A stretch of 64,000 bases of DNA from Welwitschia mirabilis (taxonomy: Eukaryota; Gnetophyta; Gnetopsida; Welwitschiales). Both the position numbers and the translations under genes were made by a program. Below are positions 10,861 to 22,934 of the stretch, piece after piece (the stretch's first letter is position 1; each line of letters starts with the position of its first letter). The notes beneath the pieces were generated by a model. That model was given only the letters and a program-made list of their open reading frames with translations. It was not told the DNA's origin and did not search any database. The DNA lies in NCBI GenBank assembly GCA_051453625.1, contig JBOZIK010000001.1, forward strand, positions 239,100,114 through 239,164,113. Direction: 5' to 3'.

Positions 10861-12479
10861 TTTCAGGTTTCTTAATAAAGCTCTTTGTCTTCTCTCTCCA
10901 TTCATTGGCTATCTTTTTGAACTATATATCTTTTCATCTTTGTTAGTTGGCTTTAAGAGGCCCTTCTTTAATACCAAAATGACAATTTCTTTCTGGATAA
11001 ATAAGAGCACAAGAATGACAATAATTTATATAATAAAAGTACTAAGAATGTTAATTATGTGCTACAAATAAGCTAAGTCATTAATGAAATAAACAGAAGC
11101 TTACTAAAGAACTAACTAAGATAGTCAAGTCCTCAACCAATTTAGTTCAAGATGTGTTGGCAAGGTCAGCTCTTGAAAATAGTTACTTAAACATCTTAGG
11201 TTAAAAATAGACTTTATTAGAAGTGTAAATTAAGGATATTTGATACATAAAGTATAAGCTAGGGATTAAATATAATGGAAACATTTATAAATAATGTTGG
11301 ATAGCACTTATTCCTAAGCACTTCTATATCATAATACCTCCCTAGCAATAGATATAGGAGCAAAAGAGAATAAAACATTACTTTATCAAGTAATATAACA
11401 GTTTACAATACTTTTAAGCATGCAAACATAGTAGAACAACACTCTAAAAGATAACTTTTCAGTTTTTAAGCATGTGACAAATGATGAAATGAATTCATAA
11501 TACAAATATGATTATTGTCAGAAATATAATGTTCATACTATGATGAAAGCTAATCACAAATAATGTTCCTTTACAGATCATAGCTAAAATGAAGAAGAGT
11601 ACTCTAATGTTGATCCCAAGGCTTGCTACCATTCTTGGATGTTATGCAAAGTGTGCTAAAAAAATGCTTCTCTACTTTCCTCCTTGCTTCTTATCCTTGT
11701 CCTCTGAGCTTCTCTTAATTTATTCCTTTCTTACTCCTATGAAGTGCTGCATGGGAGTGGTGGTTCTATTTTCTAGCATTTTTGTTGCTTCCTCTACATC
11801 GTCCTACCAAGTAACACTTTTTCTTACCTATACAAGAATGTTTTGGTGCATAACCGATTTCATATAAGTATACTTATAGATTAATAATCACACTAACTTA
11901 TTAATATGATAATAAGAAAACACACTCATTAAAAAGTAAAACATCAAAGAAATTTAACAATTATTTTCACAAAATTCAGATTCATCAATACGTTGAGTCA
12001 TTTAAAAAGTCTTATTACATTCTATTTTAATTATACATCAACTTAGAATTAAAAGATAGCACTTTAAAAACATGATTCTTAAAATTCACATAGAAAATCT
12101 GAACTTAGGAATATTTTCACTAAATTTTAATGTATTTGACTTGAAAGATAACTTTTACTTAGGCTTTAAATAAGTTACAAAAGTGATGTAACATATAACA
12201 TAGGTTATAAATCAATAAGTAGTTTAAAAAAAAGCAACATATGAATATTTATTATATTAAAGCAAAACCTAATTCATTTCATAATATTTTGATGAGAAGG
12301 AGGAGAGGAAAGAGAGAAAAGTAAAAAAAAAAAATGGACTTAGAATTTTTCAAAACCATCAAAGCAATAAGAATATTTCCAAAAGCAAGTCCTTAAAATC
12401 AAATATTCAAGATCAAGTAAGATCAATTAAGACCATTGAGCAATAGACCTTAAGAAAGATTTGCAAAAAATATAGTCAA
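10861..12479. other. Degenerate sequence, possibly retroelement flank
   Basis: AT-rich. A minus-strand stretch near 11690-11810 reads DDVEEATKMLENRTTTPMQH without a recognised family. The plus-strand 92-codon frame at 11589-11867 looks like its antisense. No gene is claimed. Confidence 0.4.
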
Positions 12480-12579
12480 NNNNNNNNNNNNNNNNNNNNN
12501 NNNNNNNNNNNNNNNNNNNNNNNNNNNNNNNNNNNNNNNNNNNNNNNNNNNNNNNNNNNNNNNNNNNNNNNNNNNNNNN
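12480..12579. other. Assembly gap (100 N placeholder)
   Basis: Exactly 100 N, so the true size is probably unknown. It hides most of the 5' LTR of the element that follows. Confidence 0.95.
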
Positions 12580-12669
12580 TGAGAGTTTTATTGCAATTTT
12601 TAGATATTAAAGATAAAGGATTCATTAGAAGAAAATACTAGATTAATCACACATTTACACATTCTAACA
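12580..12669 (+). mobile_element. 3' end of the 5' LTR of an LTR retroelement (family B)
   Basis: The 90 bases after the gap match the ends of the other family B LTRs (AAAGGATTCATT... ACACATTTACACATTC..AACA) and end in CA directly before a primer-binding site. The remaining LTR of about 1.4 kb lies in, or is missing at, the gap. Together with 17029-29182 it defines one plus-strand element. Confidence 0.75.
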
Positions 12670-12672
12670 AAT

Positions 12673-12690
12673 TAGCATTATTGTTGGGAA
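12673..12690 (+). promoter_or_regulatory. Decayed primer-binding site for tRNA-Asp
   Basis: The sequence TAGCATTATTGTTGGGAA aligns base for base with TGGCGCCGTTGCCGGGGA, the complement of the 3' end of plant tRNA-Asp used by many plant gypsy elements. All eight differences are G-to-A or C-to-T. It lies three bases downstream of the LTR end, where minus-strand DNA synthesis would be primed. Confidence 0.75.
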
Positions 12691-14049
12691 GGATTTCAAG
12701 GAAGTTTGAAAGGTTAATTCTCATTACATAAGTAACTAATTTGGTTTCACATTATTTAGTTGCATAATGTATACATATAGTTTTTCTTTTATTCTCTTAG
12801 TTTAACTTTGATTTTTATCTTTTTAATTTTGATTGAATTTTAATTAGTTTTCATTGTTTTACTTTCATTTTAATTTCTGTAAGTTTTTATTCCCATGTTA
12901 TTGTTAGATTTGTGTGTGAACGTGAAGACTATCACTTAAGACCTACTNNNNNNNNNNGATATTACCACCTAAAATTTACATTTATCTCATGCTTTTGGTA
13001 TTACTAAATTCTTGGTTAGTGTGATTGATCTATGCCTTGTGCTTTGAGAGACTTTAGTAATTCTCTTTTTTACTATCTAAATTAATTCTTCTTATTCCAT
13101 CCTTCTTATCTCCTTTTATGGATAATGGTAAAATATCCTTATGAGATATCTTTACTAGAAGAAATAGAAACTTGGATTCTATGGATAATGAGAAAAGAAC
13201 ATTATTAAAATATTAGTATAAAAAAAGTGATTAATATAAAATGATGTTAAAACTAGTAATTGGGTCCCTTTCTCCTTTCAACCTACCTTTTTTTATCTTA
13301 TTATTTTTAGCCTTTATGTAGGAATACTAATAAGTATTTTAAATATTTTAGGAATCTTACCTCATTTAGAAAGGCATTCTACAAATAATTTGGCATTCTT
13401 CAATCTCCTTTCATAAAATAAAATGAATAAGAAATAAATTTCTTATACCCACTAAGTTCTTCCAACTATGCAACCAAATAAGATGATTCACTTCATGATT
13501 TAATAGAAGAACTTAATAAAATGTAATAGCTTACAAACAGAAACATTAAAAATTAAAATAAGAACATTAAAAACCTTATAGGAATATTTCAATAAACAAT
13601 GCTACAAAATCAAATATCTAAAAGTTCTCTTACAATACAACATTCTAAAGCCTTCACCACTATGTCTACTATCTCTCACTTTGAAAATGTGGAGGAAAAC
13701 ATAAAAATTACTACATATAGTAGAAATTTCTATGTTTATGATGAACATTTAGATGCTTAATATCCAATATAGAATATTCAATATGATGACAATGAAGTTT
13801 CAGCTTATAATGAAATAAGAACGATGATGATGAAAACTCTTCAGATGATAGTATAGATATATTATATTATGTCCTCAATATTCACTTACCATTAGAAAAT
13901 AAATATGAAATAGAAGAACTAATTCATAATAAATCTAAAAATAAAATTCCACTTATGATGAGGGCATTGATCACATTTATCTTTATGAGATTTTTTATAA
14001 ATATAATAATTTGGAGAATGATGATATGCAACAAGATGATGATGCAAAT
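12691..14049 (+). other. Leader region of the family B element
   Basis: No recognised domain. It contains a 10-N gap at 12948-12957. The last 400 bases are rich in GATGATGA-type codons and may be a decayed N-terminal extension of the following reading frame. Confidence 0.4.
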
Positions 14050-14640
14050 GATGAGAAGAAGGAGGATGAAAAAGAATTTATAGGGATTTAACAAAACCCA
14101 ATAGAAGATAAAATTCTCACATCTCATAAAGAAATCAAACTTAAAGGGTCTAATCCTATTAAACTTGTTTCTATGTCTCTTCCATTTATGATTTCAAGTG
14201 AAAATAAAAACACTATTCTTTATTATACCCAAAATCATACATTACCTCTTAGTTCTAAAAGGCATTGTTTTGGATTTCTTGAAGTATTAAATTGGGAAAA
14301 GCCTTATCCTCTTAATGTAAATCCATGTATTTAGTTGAATTTTAGGGAACTTTGTAGTCTTACTAAACATACCTTAATTAATCATCCTATGAAGCTTTCA
14401 AAAATTTCTTAGATGCATTCTTTAAGTAGTGCCATTTATAAATTATCGAATTATAATCATGCTTTACATGAATTTGGTAAGAGATTAATTTTCAATGAAA
14501 TTTATAACTTCTTCATCTCTTATTTGGCTTGTGAAATTTGTGTTATTAAGATGTTATTAATTTATTTTCTTTTCCACCAATTGATTCTATTAAAAAAGGA
14601 TCATATACCTTTCATGTTCTATCAATTGGTTTCTATATGA
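14050..14640 (+). pseudogene. Decayed ORF of unknown family inside the family B element
   Basis: One plus-strand frame is readable for almost 200 codons with in-frame stops at about 14089 (TAA), 14331 (TAG) and 14410 (TAG). Readable pieces include HKEIKLKGSNPIKLVSMSLP, HCFGFLEVLNWEKPYPLNV and SNYNHALHEFGKRLIF. An acidic, lysine-rich segment precedes it (near 14020-14075). The codon-like composition argues for a former protein. It matches none of the gag, protease, reverse transcriptase, RNase H or integrase patterns that are easy to see elsewhere in this window. It could be an unfamiliar gag, an extra ORF or a captured gene. Confidence 0.5.
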
Positions 14641-14840
14641 TTTGATCCTTAATTTGGTAAAAAGGTACAATGTAATAACTATGTTAGAATATTTACTTTT
14701 TTGGCATAGAAATAAATGAAAATCAAAGTAACTACATTCTACTTGCAGAAACTAATTTACTAGATCCTCTTTTCTTAAAGAGATATTCACCACTTACCCT
14801 TATGTATGTAATTTTTCAAATAGCTTTACTTTTCTAACAT

Positions 14841-15343
14841 NNNNNNNNNNNNNNNNNNNNNNNNNNNNNNNNNNNNNNNNNNNNNNNNNNNNNNNNNNNN
14901 NNNNNNNNNNNNNNNNNNNNNNNNNNNNNNNNNNNNNNNNNNNNNNNNNNNNNNNNNNNNNNNNNNNNNNNNNNNNNNNNNNNNNNNNNNNNNNNNNNNN
15001 NNNNNNNNNNNNNNNNNNNNNNNNNNNNNNNNNNNNNNNNNNNNNNNNNNNNNNNNNNNNNNNNNNNNNNNNNNNNNNNNNNNNNNNNNNNNNNNNNNNN
15101 NNNNNNNNNNNNNNNNNNNNNNNNNNNNNNNNNNNNNNNNNNNNNNNNNNNNNNNNNNNNNNNNNNNNNNNNNNNNNNNNNNNNNNNNNNNNNNNNNNNN
15201 NNNNNNNNNNNNNNNNNNNNNNNNNNNNNNNNNNNNNNNNNNNNNNNNNNNNNNNNNNNNNNNNNNNNNNNNNNNNNNNNNNNNNNNNNNNNNNNNNNNN
15301 NNNNNNNNNNNNNNNNNNNNNNNNNNNNNNNNNNNNNNNNNNN
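14841..15343. other. Assembly gap (503 N)
   Basis: Unsequenced, inside the family B element. A further 6-N gap is at 15580-15585. Confidence 0.99.
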
Positions 15344-16030
15344 CAAGCTTTTGCAATTTATGAATGATTAATTGGATTTCAACCAATTGAAAGGCAATCA
15401 AATAACTATGAACTCTCATTCTAGAAGAGGAAATTGTTCTTAATTAGGTTGCTCATATTATATGATTATTTTCTTCATCAAATTTATTTTTATTAAGGCT
15501 GTAAATTATTAGTACTTTGGTAATGCATAATTTTTTCTTCATATTTGTAAGGGTATGAAAAAGAAAAAAATAAGGATTTNNNNNNTAAAAGTGAAATATC
15601 AATTTATAATATAAAAGTAACTTTTAATAATTACTCCTCATCTATCTTAGATATTATCACACTAGAGGTAAAGTTTTTTAATGGCCTATGCTATATCTAA
15701 TGGGTCCTATTAATTGTGATAAAAACAAGATCAATGGTTTATAAATGAGCCTTCATAATGAAAGGAATCCAAGGTAAAGGGAGGTACACCTTAATGTATG
15801 TCGTGGTTATTACATTTTTAAGTATTATTAGTTTGTATCCATTTTTTAAGTTGATGCTTAAGACTCTAACTATGATATATCAATTTTAATTAGTACATTG
15901 TTATTTTTATTTATGTTATTCATATACAACTATAATGTTTTACTAATCAAGAATCTTGTATCTTTAACTAGGAATGAGAGGCCATTGGTAAGTGACCAAC
16001 TTCAAGTAGAATATATTCTAATGCAATGTA
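15344..16030 (+). other. Internal sequence of the family B element, no domain seen
   Basis: AT-rich. No pol domain is recognised between the gaps. Confidence 0.4.
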
Positions 16031-16617
16031 NNNNNNNNNNNNNNNNNNNNNNNNNNNNNNNNNNNNNNNNNNNNNNNNNNNNNNNNNNNNNNNNNNNNNN
16101 NNNNNNNNNNNNNNNNNNNNNNNNNNNNNNNNNNNNNNNNNNNNNNNNNNNNNNNNNNNNNNNNNNNNNNNNNNNNNNNNNNNNNNNNNNNNNNNNNNNN
16201 NNNNNNNNNNNNNNNNNNNNNNNNNNNNNNNNNNNNNNNNNNNNNNNNNNNNNNNNNNNNNNNNNNNNNNNNNNNNNNNNNNNNNNNNNNNNNNNNNNNN
16301 NNNNNNNNNNNNNNNNNNNNNNNNNNNNNNNNNNNNNNNNNNNNNNNNNNNNNNNNNNNNNNNNNNNNNNNNNNNNNNNNNNNNNNNNNNNNNNNNNNNN
16401 NNNNNNNNNNNNNNNNNNNNNNNNNNNNNNNNNNNNNNNNNNNNNNNNNNNNNNNNNNNNNNNNNNNNNNNNNNNNNNNNNNNNNNNNNNNNNNNNNNNN
16501 NNNNNNNNNNNNNNNNNNNNNNNNNNNNNNNNNNNNNNNNNNNNNNNNNNNNNNNNNNNNNNNNNNNNNNNNNNNNNNNNNNNNNNNNNNNNNNNNNNNN
16601 NNNNNNNNNNNNNNNNN
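16031..16617. other. Assembly gap (587 N)
   Basis: Unsequenced. Confidence 0.99.
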
Positions 16618-17018
16618 TTTAATTCTTGTCTTTTACTTTTTTTTTTTTAAACATCCCTTGAAACTTTCAACTTGTTCCTTCTATCCATTACATGTAAACT
16701 TATTTAAAATTCAAGATGAATTTATCTACTTCATGGAGGTGGAATATTTAAAATCCTTAAAACATTGGCTTTAATTGAAATGAATTTATTATTAAAAATA
16801 TGTTTTTCATAGAATCAAAATCATAATTCTAAATTTAATGCATATCGTTCAAATGATGTTTAATTAGAACATCTTTTTGGTAGGCTAAAATAAGATGCAC
16901 TCTATCTTTGACAATGTAAGATCCTTAATACTTAACTGTTATGTTTCATCCTTTTTTTTCAATTTGATTTACTTTTATTCTTTTTTACTTTCTTTATCAG
17001 GAACTAACAATCACTTAG

Positions 17019-17028
17019 TAAGGGGCTA
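17019..17028 (+). promoter_or_regulatory. Polypurine tract of the family B element
   Basis: TAAGGGG followed three bases later by TGTTGCAACTC, the start of the 3' LTR. This is the expected place and composition for the plus-strand primer. It makes 17029 the 3' LTR start and gives the element its plus orientation. Confidence 0.6.
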
Positions 17029-18218
17029 TGTTGCAACTCAAGTTGGTGACCTTTAACACCATGTTTGGAGTATGTTTTAGGTCTATTTGAGTAGGTTTTT
17101 TATTAATTGATAACAAAAGTAGACTAACCATTATGATGAACGATAAAGAATAGTTTTCCAATATCTAACTACCTATGGATAATTTTCAAGACATGTTTTA
17201 TTCAAGGTCTTTATGATAAAGTTTCAACATTTGGATAAAGAGACAATAATGGAATATGATGCCATTGAAATGTTTTCACTATCATCATGATGCTCGATAG
17301 GGCTCAATATGATCAATATCGATGCTCTTAGAGTTATTTTTAATGCTTTAGAATTAGAGATGTAAATCCTAGATTAAGAGATAATGACTAAAGATGATTT
17401 GGATGAAAACAATGAATTGTCCAAAGTAAGTTACTGTAGTAGAGTTACTATGGCATAGTTACTATAGCAGGGTTACTATAGTAAGTACTATAGTAGTTAG
17501 CTGTCATTCAGCTGATCATCTAAAGGACAACAAAGATATCAAGAAATTTAGTAAAGTACTACAGCAAATTACTATAGAAGATATCGTAGTAGTTACTATA
17601 GCAGTCACTTTAATTTTGCCCAATCCAGATGATATTCAAAAAATGATAGGAAATATACAAATTTAGAAACATCATTTTTTCACTGACAGGCATCCATCTG
17701 CTTCTCTGAACAACACCCAAGATGATACTAGATAGCCAACACTCATTAGTTACACTAGGAAAACATGTAAAGGACAAGAAGTCATTAGAAAATAAGATCA
17801 AATCTCATGTCATCCACCATATTATCTAGATGATGACTAGACAAATGATATCCATAATGAATGTAAAATAGACTCCATCCTCTTAAAATTAGAGATATAA
17901 TTACTTCTAATTTGTTACTGCTCTTGATAACCTCAACCATCATCCCAAAGTCATAAATACCCCCATTAGTTCCTTCATTTCTCATCTTTGATAAATTAAA
18001 ATAGCTTGCGACATTGGAGCATTTTAGGTAAGGAATCCATCTTAGTTACAGAGAAGGACATTTTTTAATGTCGGATTTTGTCTTCTTTATTGAGAAGCCT
18101 TTTCTTTATAAAATAATGTAAAAATTTTAATTAATAAGATATTGATTGAAGTTTTCGTTCAAATTGCTTTCTTTTTATCTTTCCAATAGTTTATATTAAT
18201 TGCAACTAAATAATAGTT
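17029..18218 (+). mobile_element. 3' LTR of the family B element, left part
   Basis: Collinear with 8850-10011. It begins TGTTGCAACTC and includes the TTACTATAG array at 17425-17610. It is cut at AATAGTT by the CACTA-type transposon that starts at 18219. The rest of the LTR resumes at 28841. The minus-strand open frames at 17610-17985 are LTR sequence, not genes. Confidence 0.85.
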
Positions 18219-18423
18219 TACTATAAGAAATACAGGCTTTTAAGGCATTTATTAAAAGTAAACACCTTAAGTATAAGGCTTTTTAAAGTGTTTATTTTGG
18301 TTAATGCCTTTAAAAAAATAATAATAATATTTTTAGGGCATTCGTTTAAATAAAAACCTTAAGAATTATTTTGGTTTTTTAGAGCGTTTAAAAAAGCAAA
18401 CGCCTTACAAGCTACCCTCCTCC
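18219..18423 (+). repeat. Left terminal and subterminal repeats of the CACTA-type element
   Basis: After the terminus come several imperfect hairpin units: AAGGCATTTATT with AAACACCTTAAG, GGGCATTCGTTT with AAAAACCTTAAG, and GAGCGTTT with AAACGCCTT. In studied CACTA elements such clustered subterminal motifs bind the DNA-binding transposition protein. The same role here is inference from position and pattern. Confidence 0.7.
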
Positions 18424-18776
18424 NNNNNNNNNNNNNNNNNNNNNNNNNNNNNNNNNNNNNNNNNNNNNNNNNNNNNNNNNNNNNNNNNNNNNNNNNNNNN
18501 NNNNNNNNNNNNNNNNNNNNNNNNNNNNNNNNNNNNNNNNNNNNNNNNNNNNNNNNNNNNNNNNNNNNNNNNNNNNNNNNNNNNNNNNNNNNNNNNNNNN
18601 NNNNNNNNNNNNNNNNNNNNNNNNNNNNNNNNNNNNNNNNNNNNNNNNNNNNNNNNNNNNNNNNNNNNNNNNNNNNNNNNNNNNNNNNNNNNNNNNNNNN
18701 NNNNNNNNNNNNNNNNNNNNNNNNNNNNNNNNNNNNNNNNNNNNNNNNNNNNNNNNNNNNNNNNNNNNNNNNNNNN
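18424..18776. other. Assembly gap (353 N)
   Basis: Unsequenced, inside the CACTA-type element. Confidence 0.99.
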
Positions 18777-18878
18777 GACTTTTCAGATATTTTTTGGAAT
18801 TTTTAGATATTTTCTTTAATATTTATATGTAACAAATACAAACTCATCATTTTAAAATTATTGGTGATGTTCCGTAGG

Positions 18879-18953
18879 ATGTTTACAAGGCTCAAGGAGA
18901 GGATTACGAAAGCATGTCAGACGAAGAAGAAGAAATGGATAATGAATATTAAA
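18879..18953 (+). pseudogene. Exon-like acidic C-terminus, unrecognised
   Basis: After GTTCCGTAG (possible 3' splice site) an open frame reads DVYKAQGEDYESMSDEEEE, then MDNEY and TAA. Strongly acidic tails ending in a stop are common at real protein C-termini, and this frame differs from the longer overlapping 75-codon frame (18861-19088), which looks like a shadow. It could be the end of a captured gene or of a transposon protein. I do not recognise it. Confidence 0.35.
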
Positions 18954-19710
18954 TACAAAACAGGGAGGAAAAAAACATTGTTTCTTTGGAGATATGTTAA
19001 TGGTAGAGTGGAGGAGTGCTCTTTTCTTTGTGGTTTTGAGTTCAATTCTTACAAAGGTCTTAAGCTCATCGTCTATCCTTTTTTATAATCTTCTTTTATA
19101 AACTGTACATACACCTTTTGGTTTTTTCCTAATATAAGTTTATTATCTATTTTGCTCTTTAAATATTCTCATTTTAGAATGATAGTTTTATAGAATTCTT
19201 TCATCCATTTTGGTACATCCTCGTGATTCAAAAAAAGAAAAAATAATACAAGTATAAATACTCTAGATTAGGAGTATAGGCTATCAAAGCTAAGTTAGAG
19301 GAACTTTGTTTTGCTATTCTTCAATCTTAATATTTGTTCAAAACCTGTGTGCTCAGCTAGCTGAATTATGCTCTGTTTTCAATCAATTTTATGTGAATTG
19401 AGTTCCTACATAGTCATCTGGAAAGCAATGCATTTGTTGTATGTAAAGTATGTGGCAATTACGGATGTGAACCTATGGCTGCCTGATAAGTGCCTTATGA
19501 GGTGCTTATCTGAAAATGGAAAGAAAGAAGTTATGAATGTAGCGTAGCAGGAGGACAAAGAGGAAACTAGAAAAAATAGGGGAAGAATAGGGTAGCTTGA
19601 AGAAAAGCAGAGGAGGTAACCATCTAATATGTTTTCTTTTGGGAAATTATCTGCTGGCACAATTGACCATTATGTAGGTGATTCTCTGCTGGAGACCTAG
19701 TTTTGGGTAA

Positions 19711-20062
19711 GATCTAAATTCACTTTGGGACATGGCGTTGCATCTCTTTTACAAGCGTCTTGCTCTTAATTTAAGAGTGGAGCATAAAACTATTTTTGGC
19801 CTTTTGACTCCAATACAAAGAGAGAACATGGGAGAAGTTATGGACAGGACACTTCTTAGCCATCTCTTGAAGTTGTTTACTACACTTGGAATTTACAGTG
19901 AAAGCTTCCAAAAGTCATTACTTGAAGGTACTCCAGAATTTTATGCATCTAAAGGAGTGAGATACATGCAGAAAACTGATGTTCCAGAATATTTGAGACA
20001 TGTAGGAGTACAGTTACTTGAATAACATGAATAATGCATAGTTTACTTGGAGAGGTACAGTT
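19711..20062 (+). pseudogene. CUL4: Cullin-4 fragment, captured and disabled
   Basis: The frame begins DLNSLWDMALHLFYKRL and includes VEHKTIFGLL, VMDRTLLSHLLKLFTTLGIY, TPEFYASKGVRYMQ and TDVPEYLRHV. This follows the N-terminal cullin repeats of plant CUL4, the scaffold of CRL4 (DDB1-containing) ubiquitin ligases, in the right order over about 105 codons. A full CUL4 is about 750-800 residues, and the C-terminal cullin/RBX1-binding part is absent. The frame hits TAA at 20023, but homology continues in frame (HE, stop, CIVYLERYS against the expected HERC..YLD), with a second TAA three codons later. Both stops fall on normally conserved charged positions. An in-frame TAA at 19708 precedes the match. 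It is a dead fragment inside the CACTA-type element. Confidence 0.85.
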
Positions 20063-22900
20063 ATTTTGAGACACTGGTGATTTCATGTGATTCAATTCAT
20101 TTTAATTATTAAAATTCAAAATTTTTTAATCATAGATTCACATTTCAGATCTATTTTAATCACATGAAGTTAAGTTAAATAAATTTTCAAGAGGATTTTT
20201 CTAAATTCAATAGTTTTTAACTGGATTCTTCATTAATTTTTGAGATCAAATTAATCTTGCAAGTGATCATATGACCTTAATTTCCAATTTGTATAGAAAT
20301 TTAGATCTGATCAAAATCAAATAAATTCTTCTTCAATTCAGATTGAACTATTCTCAATGCTACTTCACTTTCAATTTGCAACCCTTCCATTTCCAAAATG
20401 ATTTTGCTAACTTGCAGTTTGTTTAAATTCACATGAGAATTAAATCTGATTCCACTATCCTCCACATACTGTCAAATCTGAATTTAATCAGAATTTAATA
20501 TTTATTTCTTTTATTTTGACTCACAGAAGGAATACTGATTTAACTGCCATGCTTAAAGCAAGAAGAGGATGTTTCAACTAGAAGTACAATAACAAACAAA
20601 TTTTTCAAAACTCTCTGATGACTTGCTTCTTAAAGACAACTCTATGTTGCTTTCCAACATGAATAAATTCATGAAGCAGAAGTTGGACATTCCAACTTCT
20701 ATAAAATTTTTTATCCACAGCTGATTGTATGAACTAGACTGTGTCAGAGGTTCTATGGGATGGGTACCATTTCTAAGGAAGATCTTTGTATAAGAACATC
20801 TCTCTAGGAATTTGGCATTGTCACGTCAACTGGCAAAACTTGAAATGATATAAAACATAAAATCTTTCATAACTACAATTGTCATTGTTCAGAAGAATAA
20901 ATAACACAACACCTAATGCTATAATAAGTGATAGCCTCCTCCACAACTCCAGCATCTTCTAATAATCAACCTCACTAAAGACATCCTCGTATTTTAGTGG
21001 ACAAGCCCTCTCAATATGCCTCGATTTCTTACAATGTGAAGCGTCTTTGTCCACAGGAATTTTAAAGCTTTGTCCCTTGCTAAAGCTTTACCTCTCAACA
21101 CACCAAATAACTACTGAAATTTCATATCATTCCTACATCGTCAAAGCTTAGTTTGAAATGCAACTCTCCATTCCAAATACATACAGATCCTGCATTCTCT
21201 TTAATGCCTGCTATGTAAAATTAGACACAAGAATATTAAAAATCATTATCTCCATTTTCTTAAAAAATTAAAAGGTCATGTCAAGACTACTGAAGATTCA
21301 AATGTCCTGCTATGTAAAATGCCATATAAAACAGAATATGTGCTTTGGATCTTGAAAACACCCCTATGTTTCTATCAAAGTATCCATGTCCAAGTCTAAA
21401 CTAGATTATGTCTTTGTATGTTATATATCATCTGGTGAAATAACTCTTTTATTTATAGCCTTTAGAACCATAGAAATGTGATTTTTAGTTAGCCAAAGAG
21501 TGAATTAATAGTAAATTTTATTGTGTAGGAGGGACTCATGACAATTTTCATGATAACAAGTTCATTGTTGCTTCTAGCCATTTTCAATGTTAAGAAAGCT
21601 ATATGTAAATGAACATGCAGAGGAAGAGTTTATGTTGCACTGCCTAGAATTTTGCAAAAACTAGGAAGAAGGTGATTGTCCTCCATGTCCAAAAAGAACC
21701 ATGAAAGCATTTTGCGAATGTAGATTGGAATCTTTTGAACCTATATTTAAAAACATCATTGAGTGAATGAAATGCACAATACTTTTTTGAAGAATAAAGT
21801 CCAAGTGTTTTCTATCAGAATGCTTGAGATAGATACTATTGATATTAGTTAATTCCATATGGTGTAAAGTAGTTTGTTAAATATGTTTCAAGCTATCTAT
21901 GTAAGATTTTTGGGTATGATGTAAGAAACATGTTGAGCAATGGCAACTCATCAACTAATTGTACAACTTGTTCTGTGCTTTTCAGACACATCGATCTTGA
22001 ATAATATTTAATTCTTTCCTATTGAGTCATAACACATTATGAAACCTCACCTTATAACTTATGCCAAAGGTCACTCCTCCCCTAGTTATCCCTTAAAATG
22101 ACACAAGTACTCAGATAGCTATAGGCAAATGCCAAATGTCTCAAGTTGTGGGCTGATATCTGCATGAATGTTGATTTAATTGATAAAGAACAAAAACAAA
22201 TTTCTTTATAGAAGACTAGATATAGCCTACCCCCTTTATATACATGATGATTCTACAATCCATTGTGCTCCTGTATCTTATTTGTTAAATAGAAAGACAT
22301 TGTAGGCATTAAGAGTAATTGCAACATTGTAATTGCTATGTTGATAGTTAGTATAGTTCAAGCTAGAGGAAATGGTTAGATGTCATGACATTTCCATTAC
22401 CTCTTGATGCCAGAGTATTTACTAGAGTAAACATCACTAGGGAAATGGATTAGATGCCATGATATTTCCATTACTTTTTATTGCCACTTAATTGTCCACT
22501 TTCTATAGAAGATTTTGTCTCCTTTTGAAAGTCAGTAAAGTTGAGGCCAGTATTAATGTTTATAAGATCTGACTATTGCTCAACCTTCCCAAACTTCATC
22601 CTTCTTGACTTAAATCATTCTATCAGAGACCCATCTTTGTATTTCATTTGTGTACTTCGCATCTTGTTTATGTGTCTTCTCTTGTCTGAATTTCTGAATC
22701 TGTGAGCAAAATTTTTGGATCACTGTTATTCCTTATCTGTTGTCCTCTCATCATTCACATGCTCTGCTTCCTTGCCATCTTATTGAGGTTAAAACCTGTT
22801 GTGCAAGAGAGACTAGGTTGTCTTGCACATCCCTCTCTAGCCTTATAAAAGAGTAATCTTTTGGGAAATTTTTATTTTATCTGTCATGCTGACTAGACTT
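20063..22900. other. Interior of the CACTA-type element without a clear gene
   Basis: Intron-like sequence with slightly higher GC than the retroelements. Apart from a zinc-knuckle-like relic on the minus strand (listed separately), no domain is recognised. The minus-strand 65-codon frame at 21661-21858 has no family resemblance. Confidence 0.4.
20960..21048 (-). pseudogene. Retroelement-type zinc-knuckle relic
   Basis: The minus-strand frame reads DASHCKKSRHIERACPLKYE. This fits the C-x2-C-x4-H-x4-C zinc knuckle of Ty1/copia-type gag proteins, with the first Cys replaced (A-S-H-C, then H and C in place). Only one knuckle and a short flank are readable. It may mark a copia-derived insertion or capture inside the CACTA-type element. 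A chance match is possible. Confidence 0.4.
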
Positions 22901-22934
22901 TTGTCTTTTGATTATTATTTTGTTTGTTATTTAG

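Noticed and set aside
10721-11071. 116-codon plus-strand frame rich in Phe and Leu
   Set aside because: Partly antisense to the minus-strand gag region; no conserved feature of its own.
14050-14640. Viral movement- or coat-protein-like ORF
   Set aside because: Considered because it is not a standard retroelement domain, but I could not see any diagnostic viral motif, and the position between primer-binding site and polypurine tract fits a retroelement ORF.
17610-17985. Minus-strand frames of 63 and 66 codons
   Set aside because: Lie inside the 3' LTR and are not conserved in the other LTR copy.
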